A stretch of 64,000 bases of DNA from Bacteroidota bacterium (lineage in GTDB: Bacteria > Bacteroidota > Bacteroidia > 2-12-FULL-35-15). Shown one piece after another: positions 14,671 to 22,913 of the stretch (its first letter is position 1; every line of letters begins with the position of its first letter). Under the pieces are notes generated by a model that was given only the letters and a program-made list of their open reading frames with translations, was not told the DNA's origin and searched no databases. Where the stretch lies: positions 124,001-188,000 of the forward strand of contig CANFRC010000001.1 of NCBI GenBank assembly GCA_947449315.1, written 5' to 3'. A program made the translations under genes and the position numbers.

Positions 14671-16668
14671 TTAAAACTGTTTTCTCGGACGTCTTTCTCT
14701 TGAGAAATTACTTTTTCTATCGCCACCAGTTGATTCACTGTTGCCTTTAGAAAAACTTTTTTCCGGTGCAGCACTCGCACTTTTAGAAAAACTCTTTTCA
14801 CGATCGCTGTATGATTTGCGTTCTCCACCTCTTTCTGAACGGTCTCCGTATGATTTGCGTTCTCCACCTCTTTCTGAACGATCACCGTATGATTTACGCT
14901 CTCCTGAGCCAGAACTTCTTCTATCACCGGATCCGCTGTTCCCTCTGTAACCGCCTCTATCTCCACCTCTATCAGAACGGCCACCGTATGATTTGCGTTC
15001 TCCGCCACCACCAAATGATCTTCTGTTTCCGCCACCCTCGTAGCCACCACGTTCGCGTCTGTCTCCACCGCTGTCTCCACGAGATTCAATACGTACATTA
15101 CGGTTGTTGTAACGTGCTGTTTTGAATGTTCCCTGAATAATTTCAGCAGCTTCTGTTTTCACTTCAATGAAAGAGAAACTTGATTTTACATCGATGTTTA
15201 CAATAGATGCTGTATCTACTCCTGAAACTTCAGAAATATATTCTTTCATCGTTGCCGGTGTCAAGCTATCTAATTCACCTAAGTTGATGAATAATTTTGT
15301 GATGCCCGGTGTGGAAGAAGAACGTTCTCTGTCTCTTGATGTATTTGCATTCAAGTCAGGCGCATTTTTGTAATAATCCAAGAAGCGGTTAAACTCCGTT
15401 GATACAAAACGTTTGATGATATCTTCTCTTGTCAGTTCTTTTAATTCATCATAGATGTTTGGTAAATACGCTTCAATCGCTTCTTCATTTACTTCTATGT
15501 TGTGGATCTTTTTAACCAGACTGAACAATTGTTTTTCACATACTTCAAATCCTGTAGGAATAGTTCCTTGTATGAATTTTTTCTTGATGATACGTTCAAT
15601 GATTCTGATCTTACCAACTTCTTTCATGTTGATGATACAGATAGAAACACCTTTTTTACCAGCACGTGCAGTACGTCCCGAACGGTGCGTATAGTTTTCT
15701 ATTTCGTCAGGTAAGTTGTAATTGATAACGTGTGTAACATCATTCACATCAATACCACGAGCAGCAACATCGGTTGCAACAAGCATCTGAAGTGAACGAG
15801 CACGGTAACGTTTCATAACATGATCACGTTGTTGTTGCGATAAATCGCCATGCAATGAATCTGCACCGTAACCATCTTTAATTAATGCATCTGCAATTTC
15901 TTGTGTTTCAATACGGGTACGGCAAAATACAATTGCAAAAATATCTGGATTAGAATCCGCAATACGTTTTAATGCAGCGTATTTATCACGAGCCTGAACA
16001 CAATAGTAAATGTGTTCGATATTATCGTTACCTGAGTTTTTAGTACCAGCTGTTATTTCTACAGGGTTTTCCATGTAGTTTTTAGAGATGCGCAATACTT
16101 CATCCGGCATTGTAGCAGAAAATAACCAAGTGTTTTTTTCTTCCGGTGTTTGAGATAAGATGGTATCAAGATCTTCTTTGAATCCCATGTTCAACATTTC
16201 ATCCGCTTCATCTAATACAGCAAAACGAACGTTGCTGAAATTAACACGTCTGCGGTCGATCATATCACACAAACGACCAGGAGTTGCAACAACTATTTGT
16301 GCACCTTTTTTAATGTCGCGTGATTGATTGTCGATACTTGCGCCACCATATACGGCAACGATGTTTGCACCGTCAATGTATTTGGTATAGCTTTGAAGAT
16401 CGCGTGTAATTTGCATACACAATTCACGTGTAGGACAAATAATCACTGCTTGTGTATCACGTGACGTAAAATCGATCAAGTGAGTTAAGGGCAAACCAAA
16501 GGCTGCTGTTTTTCCTGTACCTGTTTGCGCAAGAGCGACAAGGTCGGTATTACCTTCTAATAATACAGGAATTACTTTTTCCTGGATTGGAGTTGGATTT
16601 TCAAAACCCAATTCTGTTACTGCTTTAACAATAGAATTGCTAAAGCCTAACGCTTCAAATTTGTTCAT
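14671..16668 (-). CDS. deaD: DEAD-box RNA helicase with DbpA RNA-binding domain and RGG-like tail
   Basis: A 665-residue DeaD/CsdA-type RNA helicase, expected to unwind structured RNA during ribosome assembly and at low temperature. The helicase core (about 1-370) has the Q motif, AQTGTGKT, PTRELCMQ, DEAD, SAT, ATDVAARGID and HRSGRTARAG. A DbpA-type RNA-recognition fold follows at about 460-540 (KLFINLGELDSLTPATMKEYI to IESRGD). The remaining 125 residues are low-complexity and rich in Arg, Gly, Ser and Tyr, with repeated ERGGERKSYGDRS units encoded by a 39-bp tandem repeat. Such a tail usually binds RNA and favours condensates. The gene has a good promoter and a 168-base leader with strong inverted repeats, which fits post-transcriptional control. 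Confidence 0.93.
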   Translation of the reverse strand: MNKFEALGFSNSIVKAVTELGFENPTPIQEKVIPVLLEGNTDLVALAQTGTGKTAAFGLPLTHLIDFTSRDTQAVIICPTRELCMQITRDLQSYTKYIDGANIVAVYGGASIDNQSRDIKKGAQIVVATPGRLCDMIDRRRVNFSNVRFAVLDEADEMLNMGFKEDLDTILSQTPEEKNTWLFSATMPDEVLRISKNYMENPVEITAGTKNSGNDNIEHIYYCVQARDKYAALKRIADSNPDIFAIVFCRTRIETQEIADALIKDGYGADSLHGDLSQQQRDHVMKRYRARSLQMLVATDVAARGIDVNDVTHVINYNLPDEIENYTHRSGRTARAGKKGVSICIINMKEVGKIRIIERIIKKKFIQGTIPTGFEVCEKQLFSLVKKIHNIEVNEEAIEAYLPNIYDELKELTREDIIKRFVSTEFNRFLDYYKNAPDLNANTSRDRERSSSTPGITKLFINLGELDSLTPATMKEYISEVSGVDTASIVNIDVKSSFSFIEVKTEAAEIIQGTFKTARYNNRNVRIESRGDSGGDRRERGGYEGGGNRRSFGGGGERKSYGGRSDRGGDRGGYRGNSGSGDRRSSGSGERKSYGDRSERGGERKSYGDRSERGGERKSYSDREKSFSKSASAAPEKSFSKGNSESTGGDRKSNFSRERRPRKQF
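14812..14889 (-). repeat. 39-bp tandem repeat within the deaD tail
   Basis: Two 39-bp units (14812-14850 and 14851-14889) differ at only two or three bases, and a third partial unit starts at 14890. Each encodes 13 residues (GGERKSYGDRSER in rotation). A more diverged copy lies near 14984. Such in-frame repeats can change number by slippage. Confidence 0.85.
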
Positions 16669-16691
16669 TAAGTGTGTATTAAGTTTATATT

Positions 16692-16741
16692 ACAGTTGTC
16701 AACTTACTAGGAAGTATGTGTGAGTTGAATCTGACAACTGT
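16692..16741 (-). promoter_or_regulatory. Stem-loop in the deaD 5' leader
   Basis: ACAGTTGTC (16692-16700) and GACAACTGT (16733-16741) form a 9-bp perfect stem enclosing 32 bases, 24 bases before the deaD ATG. A second GC-rich hairpin lies just upstream in the transcript (AGCCCC with GGGCT, about 16749-16777). Both lie within the predicted 168-base leader. A role in cold induction or autoregulation is inference. Confidence 0.5.
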
Positions 16742-16842
16742 GTTTAAGGAGCCCACCATCAGTGGTATTGGGGCTTTTTCGGCAATGTTCTACAGTCGTA
16801 AATTCGTCTCAGCAAAAATCCTTTTTTTGACTAAAACCGCTG

Positions 16843-16872
16843 CAAAGATACTACATTATTTGGTTTTGCAAA
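16843..16872 (-). promoter_or_regulatory. Promoter of deaD
   Basis: On the minus strand TTTG (16872-16869) is followed after 18 bases by TATCTTTG (16850-16843), an exact match to the Bacteroidota -33/-7 pattern. The predicted start near 16836 gives a leader of roughly 168 bases. Confidence 0.7.
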
Positions 16873-16894
16873 CTTTTTTTTACTATGGAGCAGA

Positions 16895-17467
16895 TTACTG
16901 AAGATAAAACTCCGATAGCCTCTTACTCAAAAGGCTTACTATCGCTTCGTTTGAGCGTGCTGTGGTTAACCCTTGATTTTGTTTTATTAAGAATGGAAAT
17001 GGTGAACGCAATGGAACATACTTTTTATCTTTAATAAAAAAAGCGCTTAACTGTGTGGTAGCGCTTTGATCGAACTCCCCTATCAAATAATTGCTGTTGT
17101 TAAAAGTAGAATCTGTTTTCGAATTCACATCCATCAAGAGTCCTTTGTAATTTCCGGATGTTATTTCTGCTGAATAATTTGAATAAAAAAAATACACGGG
17201 ACAAAATGTAAAGCTTGTTTTAAAAGCGCGCATGATGGCGGTATTCTCTTTCTCCTGATTGATTCTTAGTTCCTCCGCTTCTTTCGTTAATCCTTTTTCT
17301 TTTAACGCATTTATCTTTAGTGAAGATGTTTTTAGCCTTACCAAGAGAGCTCCGTTCTTTAACATCAGAATGTTTTCACGGGCTTCATCTCGCTTTTTTT
17401 GAGCGAAAGTGAATGAGTTGCTGAAGATGAAAAGTAAGAGGAAGATTAGTAGCGTTTGTTTTTTCAT
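16895..17467 (-). CDS. Exported conserved protein of unknown function
   Basis: A 190-residue protein with a clear signal peptide (MKKQTLLIFLLLFIFSNSFT, then FAQ), so probably periplasmic. A short charged helical stretch (RLKTSSLKINALKEKGLTKEAEELRINQEKEN, about residues 45-76) precedes a region with aromatic residues and a GNYKGLLMDVNSKTD segment. I do not recognise the family and see no catalytic motif. The stop codon lies only 22 bases before the deaD -33 element, so deaD does not share its promoter. Upstream lies the RNase P RNA gene on the same strand. Confidence 0.7.
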   Translation of the reverse strand: MKKQTLLIFLLLFIFSNSFTFAQKKRDEARENILMLKNGALLVRLKTSSLKINALKEKGLTKEAEELRINQEKENTAIMRAFKTSFTFCPVYFFYSNYSAEITSGNYKGLLMDVNSKTDSTFNNSNYLIGEFDQSATTQLSAFFIKDKKYVPLRSPFPFLIKQNQGLTTARSNEAIVSLLSKRLSEFYLQ

Positions 17468-17554
17468 AGTATCATGTAGTTCAATACTTCCTGGTGCGCG
17501 CGTTCCTCGAACTCGAAGTGAAAATTTGAGAATCAGTCAAAATTTCAAAAAAAA

Positions 17555-17918
17555 GCAGGCCTGTAAGCCGGGTTCTGTCGAGCCTACCTTTCGGCAGGCA
17601 AGTCCTATCATTTATCTAGATCTTGCATCACTGCAAGACTCAAGCAACCTACCCTCCGGAATTGAGCGAGCAGCTCTTATGCTCCGGTTTATTTGGTCTT
17701 TCAACTCCCAAGGTTTACCCATATTGATTGTTGCCAACCAATACCGTGAGCTCTTACCTCACATTTTCACCCTTACTATTCTTGCGAACAGCGGTTTTTT
17801 TCTGTGGCACTTTGCTGTCTCCATATTGCTATGGATCCTTCCAGTTAGGAAGTGGGATGCTCTGTGTTGCCCGGACTTTCCTCTCTCCGCCTAAACGGAC
17901 AGCGATAGAACGGCCTGC
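17555..17918 (-). ncRNA. rnpB: RNase P RNA (bacterial class A)
   Basis: Catalytic RNA that removes 5' leaders from tRNA precursors. On the minus strand the 5' end GCAGGCC (17918-17912) pairs with the 3' end GGCCTGC (17561-17555) as P1. The conserved region GAGGAAAGTCCGGGC near the 5' end and the 3' universal block CAGAACCCGGCTTACAG are both present. A GAAA-capped hairpin (GCCTGCC with GGTAGGC, about 17580-17600) just before the 3' block fits P18. Eight T residues directly after P1 (17554-17547) form an intrinsic terminator. Exact ends are inferred from P1 pairing. Confidence 0.93.
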
Positions 17919-17987
17919 GATTGCAAAGATAATCAATTAAACGATGTGTAAATGGCTGATGTAAGGAAGAAAAAAAATAATCCCCAT

Positions 17988-19010
17988 TTAAGCGATAATA
18001 ATTTCGGTTGCTCCGAAGCCATACTTTGCATAAGAACCATCGTGATAGCGTAATTTTAGTGAATCAAGTATTGCATGCACTTCCGATTTTAATCTTCCGT
18101 TCCCTACGCCATGTATCACGACCAGTTTCCTGCAATGTTCTGCAATAGCTTTATCGATAGCTCTTTGCAGATGTTTTAACTGGATCTGAATAATCTCGGC
18201 ATTGCTCATGCCGGCATGTGTATCCACCAACTCTTCGATATGAAGATCGATCTCCAACTCGTATGCCGGATTATTACTGATGTGTGGCTTCGATTTTTTA
18301 TGAGGTTCGAAATGACTTCTCTTCTGTAATAATATTTTAGAAAGATCGATTTTCGGTGTTTCAATTTGTTCTTCAAGCGTATTGATCTTCGTAATGTTTA
18401 TGATCAATGCTTTTTCGGAGATGAAGTTATTATCTGCAAAAGCATTTTCCTTGTATAACTTGATAGGCTTCAATTTTACTATTTCACTGATGGGCGCTTG
18501 GTATACATGTTCCTGCTCATTAAAAAAGAGTATATCCACTTTAAAATTCGAACTCTCCGTCAATAATTTCCGGTCGATGGTCTCAACCAATAAGTTTTCA
18601 AATGCTTGTATCGTTCCTGTTTCAACAGTTTTAAATCCTTTTGCACTAACAATGGAATAGGAAAAAAGAATCTGATAGCCGGTATAATTGATCAGCCACA
18701 CATTAAAATCGGAATGGGCGATGTCATTCATTTTCTCAGGTGAGAATGCCATATAAATCCCTTCTTGCTCCTCTTTTGTGATTATACTTTTTGATGTCGT
18801 CTCATTAAAAAATACAGGCTCCTCCACTATCTTTGATGGTGATGGTGATGTCGGATCTTTAGGTATGGTTAATAATTCTGAAACAGCAAAAGGCAGTTCG
18901 AAACCATCTTCAATAGTAACACCAACAGTTGTTTTGTTGATGATCTTACTAATGATGCCTTCTCCTTTTTCGTTTAGAAATCTTACTTTATCGCCTATCT
19001 TAAAATGCAT
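17988..19010 (-). CDS. DUF2027 and Smr-domain protein
   Basis: A 340-residue protein with a small N-terminal beta domain (KIGDKVRFLNEKGEGIISKIINKTTVGV, residues 3-30), a central DUF2027-type region typical of Bacteroidota, and a C-terminal Smr domain. The Smr domain (about 255-340) has the ELEIDLHIEELV start and the catalytic-loop motif VIHGVGNGRLKSEVH, as in MutS2. Smr domains nick DNA or cleave RNA; in MutS2 they act at collided ribosomes or in recombination. The longest frame starts with TTG at 19016; the ATG two codons later (19010) is preferred because the TTG falls inside a -7-like box (TACTTTTG, 19021-19014). Confidence 0.85.
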   Translation of the reverse strand: MHFKIGDKVRFLNEKGEGIISKIINKTTVGVTIEDGFELPFAVSELLTIPKDPTSPSPSKIVEEPVFFNETTSKSIITKEEQEGIYMAFSPEKMNDIAHSDFNVWLINYTGYQILFSYSIVSAKGFKTVETGTIQAFENLLVETIDRKLLTESSNFKVDILFFNEQEHVYQAPISEIVKLKPIKLYKENAFADNNFISEKALIINITKINTLEEQIETPKIDLSKILLQKRSHFEPHKKSKPHISNNPAYELEIDLHIEELVDTHAGMSNAEIIQIQLKHLQRAIDKAIAEHCRKLVVIHGVGNGRLKSEVHAILDSLKLRYHDGSYAKYGFGATEIIIA

Positions 19011-19247
19011 ATGCAAAAGTAAAATTTAAAATCCATTGGGCAGATATTTGTTTATCATAAAAAAATAAAACGCCTATTTAAATGCCTAAACGATGTGCTT
19101 TTTTGCAATCGACCTAGATTTTAGAACAAATTATACGTGAATTACTTCCTATAAACGAATTGACATAGCTCCAAATTCTGCTCAGTTGATGGGATTTTAA
19201 TGCCAACAGCTTCAGGCAAAGCAATGATAGACATATTGAGAAACCAG

Positions 19248-21362
19248 CTACATGTTTTCAATAAATGCTCCTGAGTCGACCACCGAATAATACGATTGAT
19301 TAAATACAGCACACTCCGATTTCCATTTGTTGATTGTATATTCAGAATTAGATGAATCGAAAATAATGGTTTTTACGCTAAAAATCCTTTCTATGTTTGC
19401 AATACTAACCTTTGCATTGCCTGAAATAATTAAATAATCTACTATAAAAGGAGAGCTTGTTTTTTGATTTTTTTTTGCAAGAATCAACTCCCTGTTTATG
19501 ATTCCGATCCGCTTGTTTTCATATTGAATGAAATTGTTTTCTACCTTCAGGTTTGTATCGGTATAGCTTTTTGAAATGATCTTTGAGTTCACCAGACCTA
19601 ATTCCCACCAGTTGTGCTTTACATGGAAAAGCAATCCTCTTTCATCTCTTCCAAAAACAGTGTCAGTTAACAGAACATTCCTCTTGCCTGTAATAAAATC
19701 TATTGCGCTCGTTTTCGGTATATTGTATACAATCAATTTCTTTTGTTTCAATTGTTCAAGTTGTTCATCTACTTGTATGAGCAAAAGCAATATTGTTGTC
19801 GCCAATACATAAACAATATGGTTGTACTTCTTTGTCGTGAAATAGCCAAAGAATAAAACAATAATGGCATAAACTAGCCATGTTTCACTGGTGCTAATGT
19901 GGATGCCTTGAACTAAAGAAGCTGGTAGATTTTCAATCCATTTTACGGAGCTGTTTAAAAGCCAGATGGACCAGGTAAAACAAACGGAAAGATATTTTAC
20001 CACAAGTGGTATTTTTGAAAAAGCGAAGACAGCAATTCCTAAATAAATGATCACAGTAGAAATGGGTATCACCACTAAATTAGCAAGAAGAAAATAATTG
20101 GGGAATTGATGGAAATAATAAAGTCCAAGTGGAAAAGTAGCTATCTGAGCGGCAATGGAAACAGATGTAATGGTCCATACTTGGTCCAACAAAAAATGAT
20201 CAGGTTCAAACCAGTTTTTAATTTTTGGTTGTATATAAACAATTCCAATAACTGCAATATAGGAAAGTTGAAACCCTACCTCCATTATTAAATTAGGATG
20301 TATCAATAGTAAAAATAATGCAGCTGCAGAAAGGGTATTGTAAATGTTTGTATGTCTGTTTAATGTTTTTGCGATGATGATAAAGCTGAACATCGTTGCT
20401 GCTCTTAATACGGATGGAGATAAACCTGTTAATGCAGAATAGAACCAAAGGAAAAGGATCAACAAAATAGCTTTTAAAGTCGTTCCATATTTTATTTTAT
20501 CGAGAAAAAAAAGCAACCAATTAAAAACAATGTATACGATGGCAACATGCATTCCGGAAACTGATAAAACATGCAGCGACCCGGTGCTTGCATACGCCGA
20601 AATAATATCGGCATCTAATTTATCCACATAGCCAAGTAATAATGCGGATCCAACAGAAAACTCATCTCCTGTTAAATGGTTTTCGGTCAGCACTTTCAAG
20701 AGTTTGTTTCGCAGTTCGATAGAATATTTAATGAATGGATTTCCTGAATTTATTTTTGTAGAAAACCATTCATTATTTTTTACATAGGCTTGATGATAGA
20801 TGTTGTGTAAGGCCAAAAATTTTTTGTAATTAAATTCAGCGGGGTTTTGGGGTTCTGGTATATCTTTGAAATCAGCTTTTAAAAAAAGCTCTTCACCATA
20901 TTCTAATTTTAATGATAGGTCATTTTTCTTAATATATACCACTGCTTTCCCTCTGCTACTCATCCATGATTGTCCTTTTTTTACTGCTCTTATTTCTAAG
21001 ATCACTTTTATTGATCTTTCTTTTTCAATATATGAATCGGAAACTCGCGCATATACTAAATGAGAAGGATCTTTGATCTTTGAAAAATGATCCGAAGAAA
21101 ATTTTTCTGTTTTGTAGATGGTCAGATGGTATGCAAGAAGGAATAAGGTGATGTAACTGATCCATCCAAACCAAAAGGAATTTTTGTATGAAATATTAAA
21201 TTGAGGAATGAGTACAATGGCTGATACAAGGATGATCAATACAGATAATACAACCAAAGCATTCTCGAATTCATGAGGGAAATAAATCGCAGAAAGGATT
21301 CCTCCTATAAAAGGTAGTAAAAGACGAACTGTCGGAGCCTGGTTCCAAACCTTTGCAGACAT
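19248..21362 (-). CDS. comEC: ComEC/Rec2-family DNA-uptake channel protein
   Basis: A 704-residue polytopic inner-membrane protein of the ComEC/Rec2 family, which brings single-stranded DNA into the cytoplasm in natural transformation. The N-terminal DUF4131 region has several membrane segments and an OB-like soluble part (about 90-200). The central Competence domain follows with the motif GSLHVLSVSGMHVAIVY (about 280) and the helices FYSALTGLSPSVLRAATMFSF and NPNLIMEVGFQLSYIAVIGIV. The C-terminal soluble part (from about 540) replaces the usual metallo-beta-lactamase domain and lacks any HxHxDH motif. That is common in Bacteroidota, so nuclease activity is not supported. The C-terminus ends normally (SVVDSGAFIENM). 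Confidence 0.9.
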   Translation of the reverse strand: MSAKVWNQAPTVRLLLPFIGGILSAIYFPHEFENALVVLSVLIILVSAIVLIPQFNISYKNSFWFGWISYITLFLLAYHLTIYKTEKFSSDHFSKIKDPSHLVYARVSDSYIEKERSIKVILEIRAVKKGQSWMSSRGKAVVYIKKNDLSLKLEYGEELFLKADFKDIPEPQNPAEFNYKKFLALHNIYHQAYVKNNEWFSTKINSGNPFIKYSIELRNKLLKVLTENHLTGDEFSVGSALLLGYVDKLDADIISAYASTGSLHVLSVSGMHVAIVYIVFNWLLFFLDKIKYGTTLKAILLILFLWFYSALTGLSPSVLRAATMFSFIIIAKTLNRHTNIYNTLSAAALFLLLIHPNLIMEVGFQLSYIAVIGIVYIQPKIKNWFEPDHFLLDQVWTITSVSIAAQIATFPLGLYYFHQFPNYFLLANLVVIPISTVIIYLGIAVFAFSKIPLVVKYLSVCFTWSIWLLNSSVKWIENLPASLVQGIHISTSETWLVYAIIVLFFGYFTTKKYNHIVYVLATTILLLLIQVDEQLEQLKQKKLIVYNIPKTSAIDFITGKRNVLLTDTVFGRDERGLLFHVKHNWWELGLVNSKIISKSYTDTNLKVENNFIQYENKRIGIINRELILAKKNQKTSSPFIVDYLIISGNAKVSIANIERIFSVKTIIFDSSNSEYTINKWKSECAVFNQSYYSVVDSGAFIENM

Positions 21363-21448
21363 AAAACTTCTTATGATGAAGGACGAAAATAGAAAAGGCT
21401 ACTGCCAAAAAAGATACTAATTGTTTTTTTTCTATTGCAGTGAAGAGG

Positions 21449-22204
21449 TTAATGCCAGCGGTATTTGTAGCTTTCGTAACGACCTTTTATAGCCATCACC
21501 AATTCGAACTGTGTGGCATTCTGAATAAATTCATCACTTAAATTGAGGTAGCGAATAAATTCATCAAACTGATCATCGTTCAGTTCTATCACATCAAACT
21601 TGATATAAACACGAAACAGGTCTTTTAAAATATCTCTTTTCAGATCTTCATTTTCCCATTTCGAAACTTTTTGTTTTGCTTTGCCTATTTTACTGAATCG
21701 CTCATATAATGCTGTGATCGGACTTTCTATTGCATTTACACCATTAACTGAATAAGTATTTATTTTTCCTAATCGGTCAATATCTTTCTGAATCTCATTC
21801 AAACTTCTGTCGGCAAACACACTTACTTCTTTCAATTCATAGGAAATCTTTTGAAGTGGAACTTCAATGCTATAGTGTTTCTTTGCTATAGAGTCTTTTA
21901 AACAGACCTTTTTTACTCTGAAACCTATAGCTGAAAAAATAAGCGTATCGGATGGAAGAATATTTAATATGAACTTCCCTTCCACATCTGCAAAGGTACC
22001 GCTGTTTGTTCGCTTGTTAATGATCATCAAACTACCCATTGGCAGGTTTCTGCTTTCTTTATCGAAGGCTCTGCCGGTAACAGAAATAATGGTTTGGGAA
22101 TTTGATTGCTTAAAAAGAAATAATGAGAGTAGTAAAACAAGAATGGTTGAAAAACGAATTGATTGGACTTGTGGAGAGATCTTATAAATGGAAATGTCTT
22201 TCAT
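21449..22204 (-). CDS. Exported protein with carboxypeptidase-regulatory-like domain
   Basis: A 251-residue protein with an N-terminal hydrophobic signal segment (about residues 18-36) and a CarboxypepD_reg-like beta-sandwich (ISVTGRAFDKESRNLPMGSLMIINKRTNSGTFADVEGKFILNILPSDTLIFSAIGFR, about 40-97), the fold found at the N-terminus of TonB-dependent receptors. No barrel follows; the C-terminal 130 residues are helical and charged. It is probably a periplasmic or outer-membrane-associated adaptor or cell-surface protein. Function is not known. It lies 35 bases after plsY on the same strand. Confidence 0.75.
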   Translation of the reverse strand: MKDISIYKISPQVQSIRFSTILVLLLSLFLFKQSNSQTIISVTGRAFDKESRNLPMGSLMIINKRTNSGTFADVEGKFILNILPSDTLIFSAIGFRVKKVCLKDSIAKKHYSIEVPLQKISYELKEVSVFADRSLNEIQKDIDRLGKINTYSVNGVNAIESPITALYERFSKIGKAKQKVSKWENEDLKRDILKDLFRVYIKFDVIELNDDQFDEFIRYLNLSDEFIQNATQFELVMAIKGRYESYKYRWH

Positions 22205-22239
22205 TGTTTGGAAACGTAGTAATTTGATTTTTATTTTAA

Positions 22240-22911
22240 TTACTTCGTTTCAATTTCAACTTCAACAATTTCTTCTTTTTTCTTTTTCTTCTTAATTAGT
22301 TTTGCTTTGGATTCTTCTCTTCTAAGCAAACGTTCTATGTTTTTTTGATGTGTGATCAACACCATAATAGCAATTAAGATAGAGAAGATGATTAAGGATG
22401 GAACTGTTGTTTTAAAGATAAAAATTACAACGATTGGAAAAGCAACAGCAGATACCATTGAACTTAATGAAACATAGCTAGATATAAGAAGCACAGCAAT
22501 AAATATGGCAATGGATATAAAAGCAGCATACGGGTGAACTGCGAGTATAATCCCTAACAAAGTTGCTATTCCTTTGCCGCCTCGAAAGGAAGCAAACAAA
22601 GGAAATATATGTCCTACTAATGATGCTATTCCCAAAACCAATTCAAGATTAATAAATTGATTGGAGCCTGAAATATAGGGACTAAAACGTGCTAGGCAGA
22701 CTGCTGAAAAACCTTTTAGCACATCTATGAGCAACACAGGAATTCCTGCTTTTTTCCCTAACACACGAAATGTATTCGTAGCACCTGCATTTCCACTTCC
22801 ATATTCCCGTACGTCAATTTTATAGAAATACCTGCCTATCCAAACAGCAGTGGGTATAGAACCTATTAAGTAAGCACCGAGTAGTAATAATATGTTTGAG
22901 TAGTTAATCAC
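22240..22911 (-). CDS. plsY: Acyl-phosphate:glycerol-3-phosphate acyltransferase PlsY
   Basis: An inner-membrane enzyme that transfers the acyl group from acyl-phosphate to glycerol-3-phosphate, the first committed step of phospholipid synthesis. It has the three PlsY motifs: GSIPTAVWIGR with REYGSGNAGATNTFRVLGKKAG (about 17-55), GHIFPLFASFRGGKGIAT (about 104-121) and the third loop near SYVSLSSM. About seven hydrophobic helices are visible. The C-terminus is extended by a Lys/Glu-rich tail after RLLRREESK, which is cytoplasmic. The start is GTG (22911), two bases after the stop of the giant exported protein, so the genes are co-transcribed. Confidence 0.95.
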   Translation of the reverse strand: MINYSNILLLLGAYLIGSIPTAVWIGRYFYKIDVREYGSGNAGATNTFRVLGKKAGIPVLLIDVLKGFSAVCLARFSPYISGSNQFINLELVLGIASLVGHIFPLFASFRGGKGIATLLGIILAVHPYAAFISIAIFIAVLLISSYVSLSSMVSAVAFPIVVIFIFKTTVPSLIIFSILIAIMVLITHQKNIERLLRREESKAKLIKKKKKKEEIVEVEIETK

Positions 22912-22913
22912 TA

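Noticed and set aside
14667..15098. Minus-strand 143-codon frame in the deaD tail
   Set aside because: It is the alternative frame of the Arg/Gly repeat region. The repeats make all frames long and repetitive; the helicase frame explains the sequence.
17578..17602. GC-rich hairpin in rnpB resembling the tRNA-locus palindrome
   Set aside because: The hairpin is GCCTGCC-GAAA-GGTAGGC with a GNRA loop and an internal mismatch; it is at the expected place of P18 just before the conserved 3' block, so it is part of RNase P RNA and not an inserted repeat.
17409..17894. Plus-strand open frame of 161 codons over the RNase P RNA gene
   Set aside because: It covers rnpB, whose conserved blocks and P1 pairing are clear; the translation has no family features and codes across RNA helices.
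19142..19234. Thirty-codon minus-strand frame (MSIIALPEAV...) after comEC
   Set aside because: It could be a frameshifted tail of comEC or a small gene, but comEC has a normal C-terminal end (SGAFIENM) and the small frame shows no start signal or recognisable family.
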